Shown: positions 5,481-5,527 of the stretch, piece by piece
How positions within the stretch are numbered: the first letter of the stretch is position 1
How the letters are laid out: every line of letters begins with the position of its first letter
Assembly (NCBI GenBank): GCA_964617995.1
Contig: CAZTXD010000189.1
Span: 1 to 5,527, forward strand
DNA: 5,527 bases
Direction: 5' to 3'
Source of the DNA: CAZTXD01 sp964617995
GTDB lineage: Bacteria > Actinomycetota > Acidimicrobiia > Spongiisociales > ZC4RG35
Notes under the pieces: model-generated
What the model saw: only the letters and a program-made list of their open reading frames with translations
Told to the model about the DNA's origin: nothing
Database searches by the model: none
Translations under genes and position numbers: made by a program

Positions 5481-5527
5481 GGCACCCCCGGAGGGACTCG
5501 AACCCCCAACCGGCGGATTAGAAGTCC
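5480..5527 (-). tRNA. tRNA-Arg(TCT), 3' part with encoded CCA, cut by the window edge
   Basis: On the minus strand the anticodon loop CTTCTAA (5524-5518) carries anticodon TCT (5522-5520), reading AGA arginine codons. It is followed by the 3' anticodon strand TCCGC and a five-base variable loop CGGTT. The T arm is GGGGG-TTCGAGT-CCCTC, the 3' acceptor strand CGGGGGT, the discriminator G (5483) and CCA (5482-5480) encoded in the DNA. The 5' half lies outside the window, where GCGGA and an acceptor complementary to CGGGGGT are expected. It is convergent with the DoxX-like gene. Confidence 0.93.

Noticed and set aside
5480..5527. A duplicated tRNA-Arg 3' end inside the window as an attachment site
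   Set aside because: By eye, no second copy of the T-arm and acceptor sequence was found. GGCACCCCGGG near 237 is only a short chance match.

Overview
The window comes from a high-GC bacterial chromosome. Codon use is strongly GC-biased, so almost every real gene has long shadow reading frames on the other strand. Both tRNA fragments and the gene families (a COG2345-type regulator with an NCPFH...CCV tail, a PASTA-like domain, a DoxX-like membrane protein) suggest an actinobacterium. An uncultured lineage such as Acidimicrobiia is possible, but that is an impression and was not tested.

Layout: the window is bracketed by two tRNA genes on the minus strand, both cut by the window edges: tRNA-His(GTG) at the left (5' half) and tRNA-Arg(TCT) at the right (3' half with encoded CCA). 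Next to the His tRNA is an inverted array of eight 7-base units (100-158). From 163 to 4261 there is a compact four-gene minus-strand operon. In transcription order it encodes: an M15-type D,D-/L,D-peptidase with two peptidoglycan-binding domains (4261-3281); a papain-fold-like cysteine hydrolase of unknown role (3247-2537); a DUF2235/Tle1-like alpha/beta-hydrolase, probably a lipase or phospholipase (2517-1411); and a three-helix membrane protein with two PPC-like beta domains and a C-terminal PASTA-like domain (1386-163). The gaps are 33, 19 and 24 bases, and every gene has its own good Shine-Dalgarno sequence.

Upstream lies a separate divergent pair. A GTG-started winged-helix regulator with a cysteine-rich, possibly Fe-S or metal-sensing tail (4987-4349, minus) is opposite a small four-helix DoxX-like membrane protein (5080-5469, plus). 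They share a 92-base intergenic region with a perfect TTGACA box and an inverted repeat over the probable -10 element. The membrane gene ends 10 bases from the 3' end of the convergent tRNA-Arg.

How the genes may work together: the operon combines three predicted hydrolases (peptidoglycan, probable cysteine peptidase/amidase, probable lipid esterase) with one surface-facing wall-binding membrane protein. None of the three hydrolases has a recognisable signal peptide. This resembles a lytic or effector-type cassette, or an envelope-remodelling set, and is the most interesting part of the window. The function of the set is inference; only the individual family assignments rest on visible motifs.
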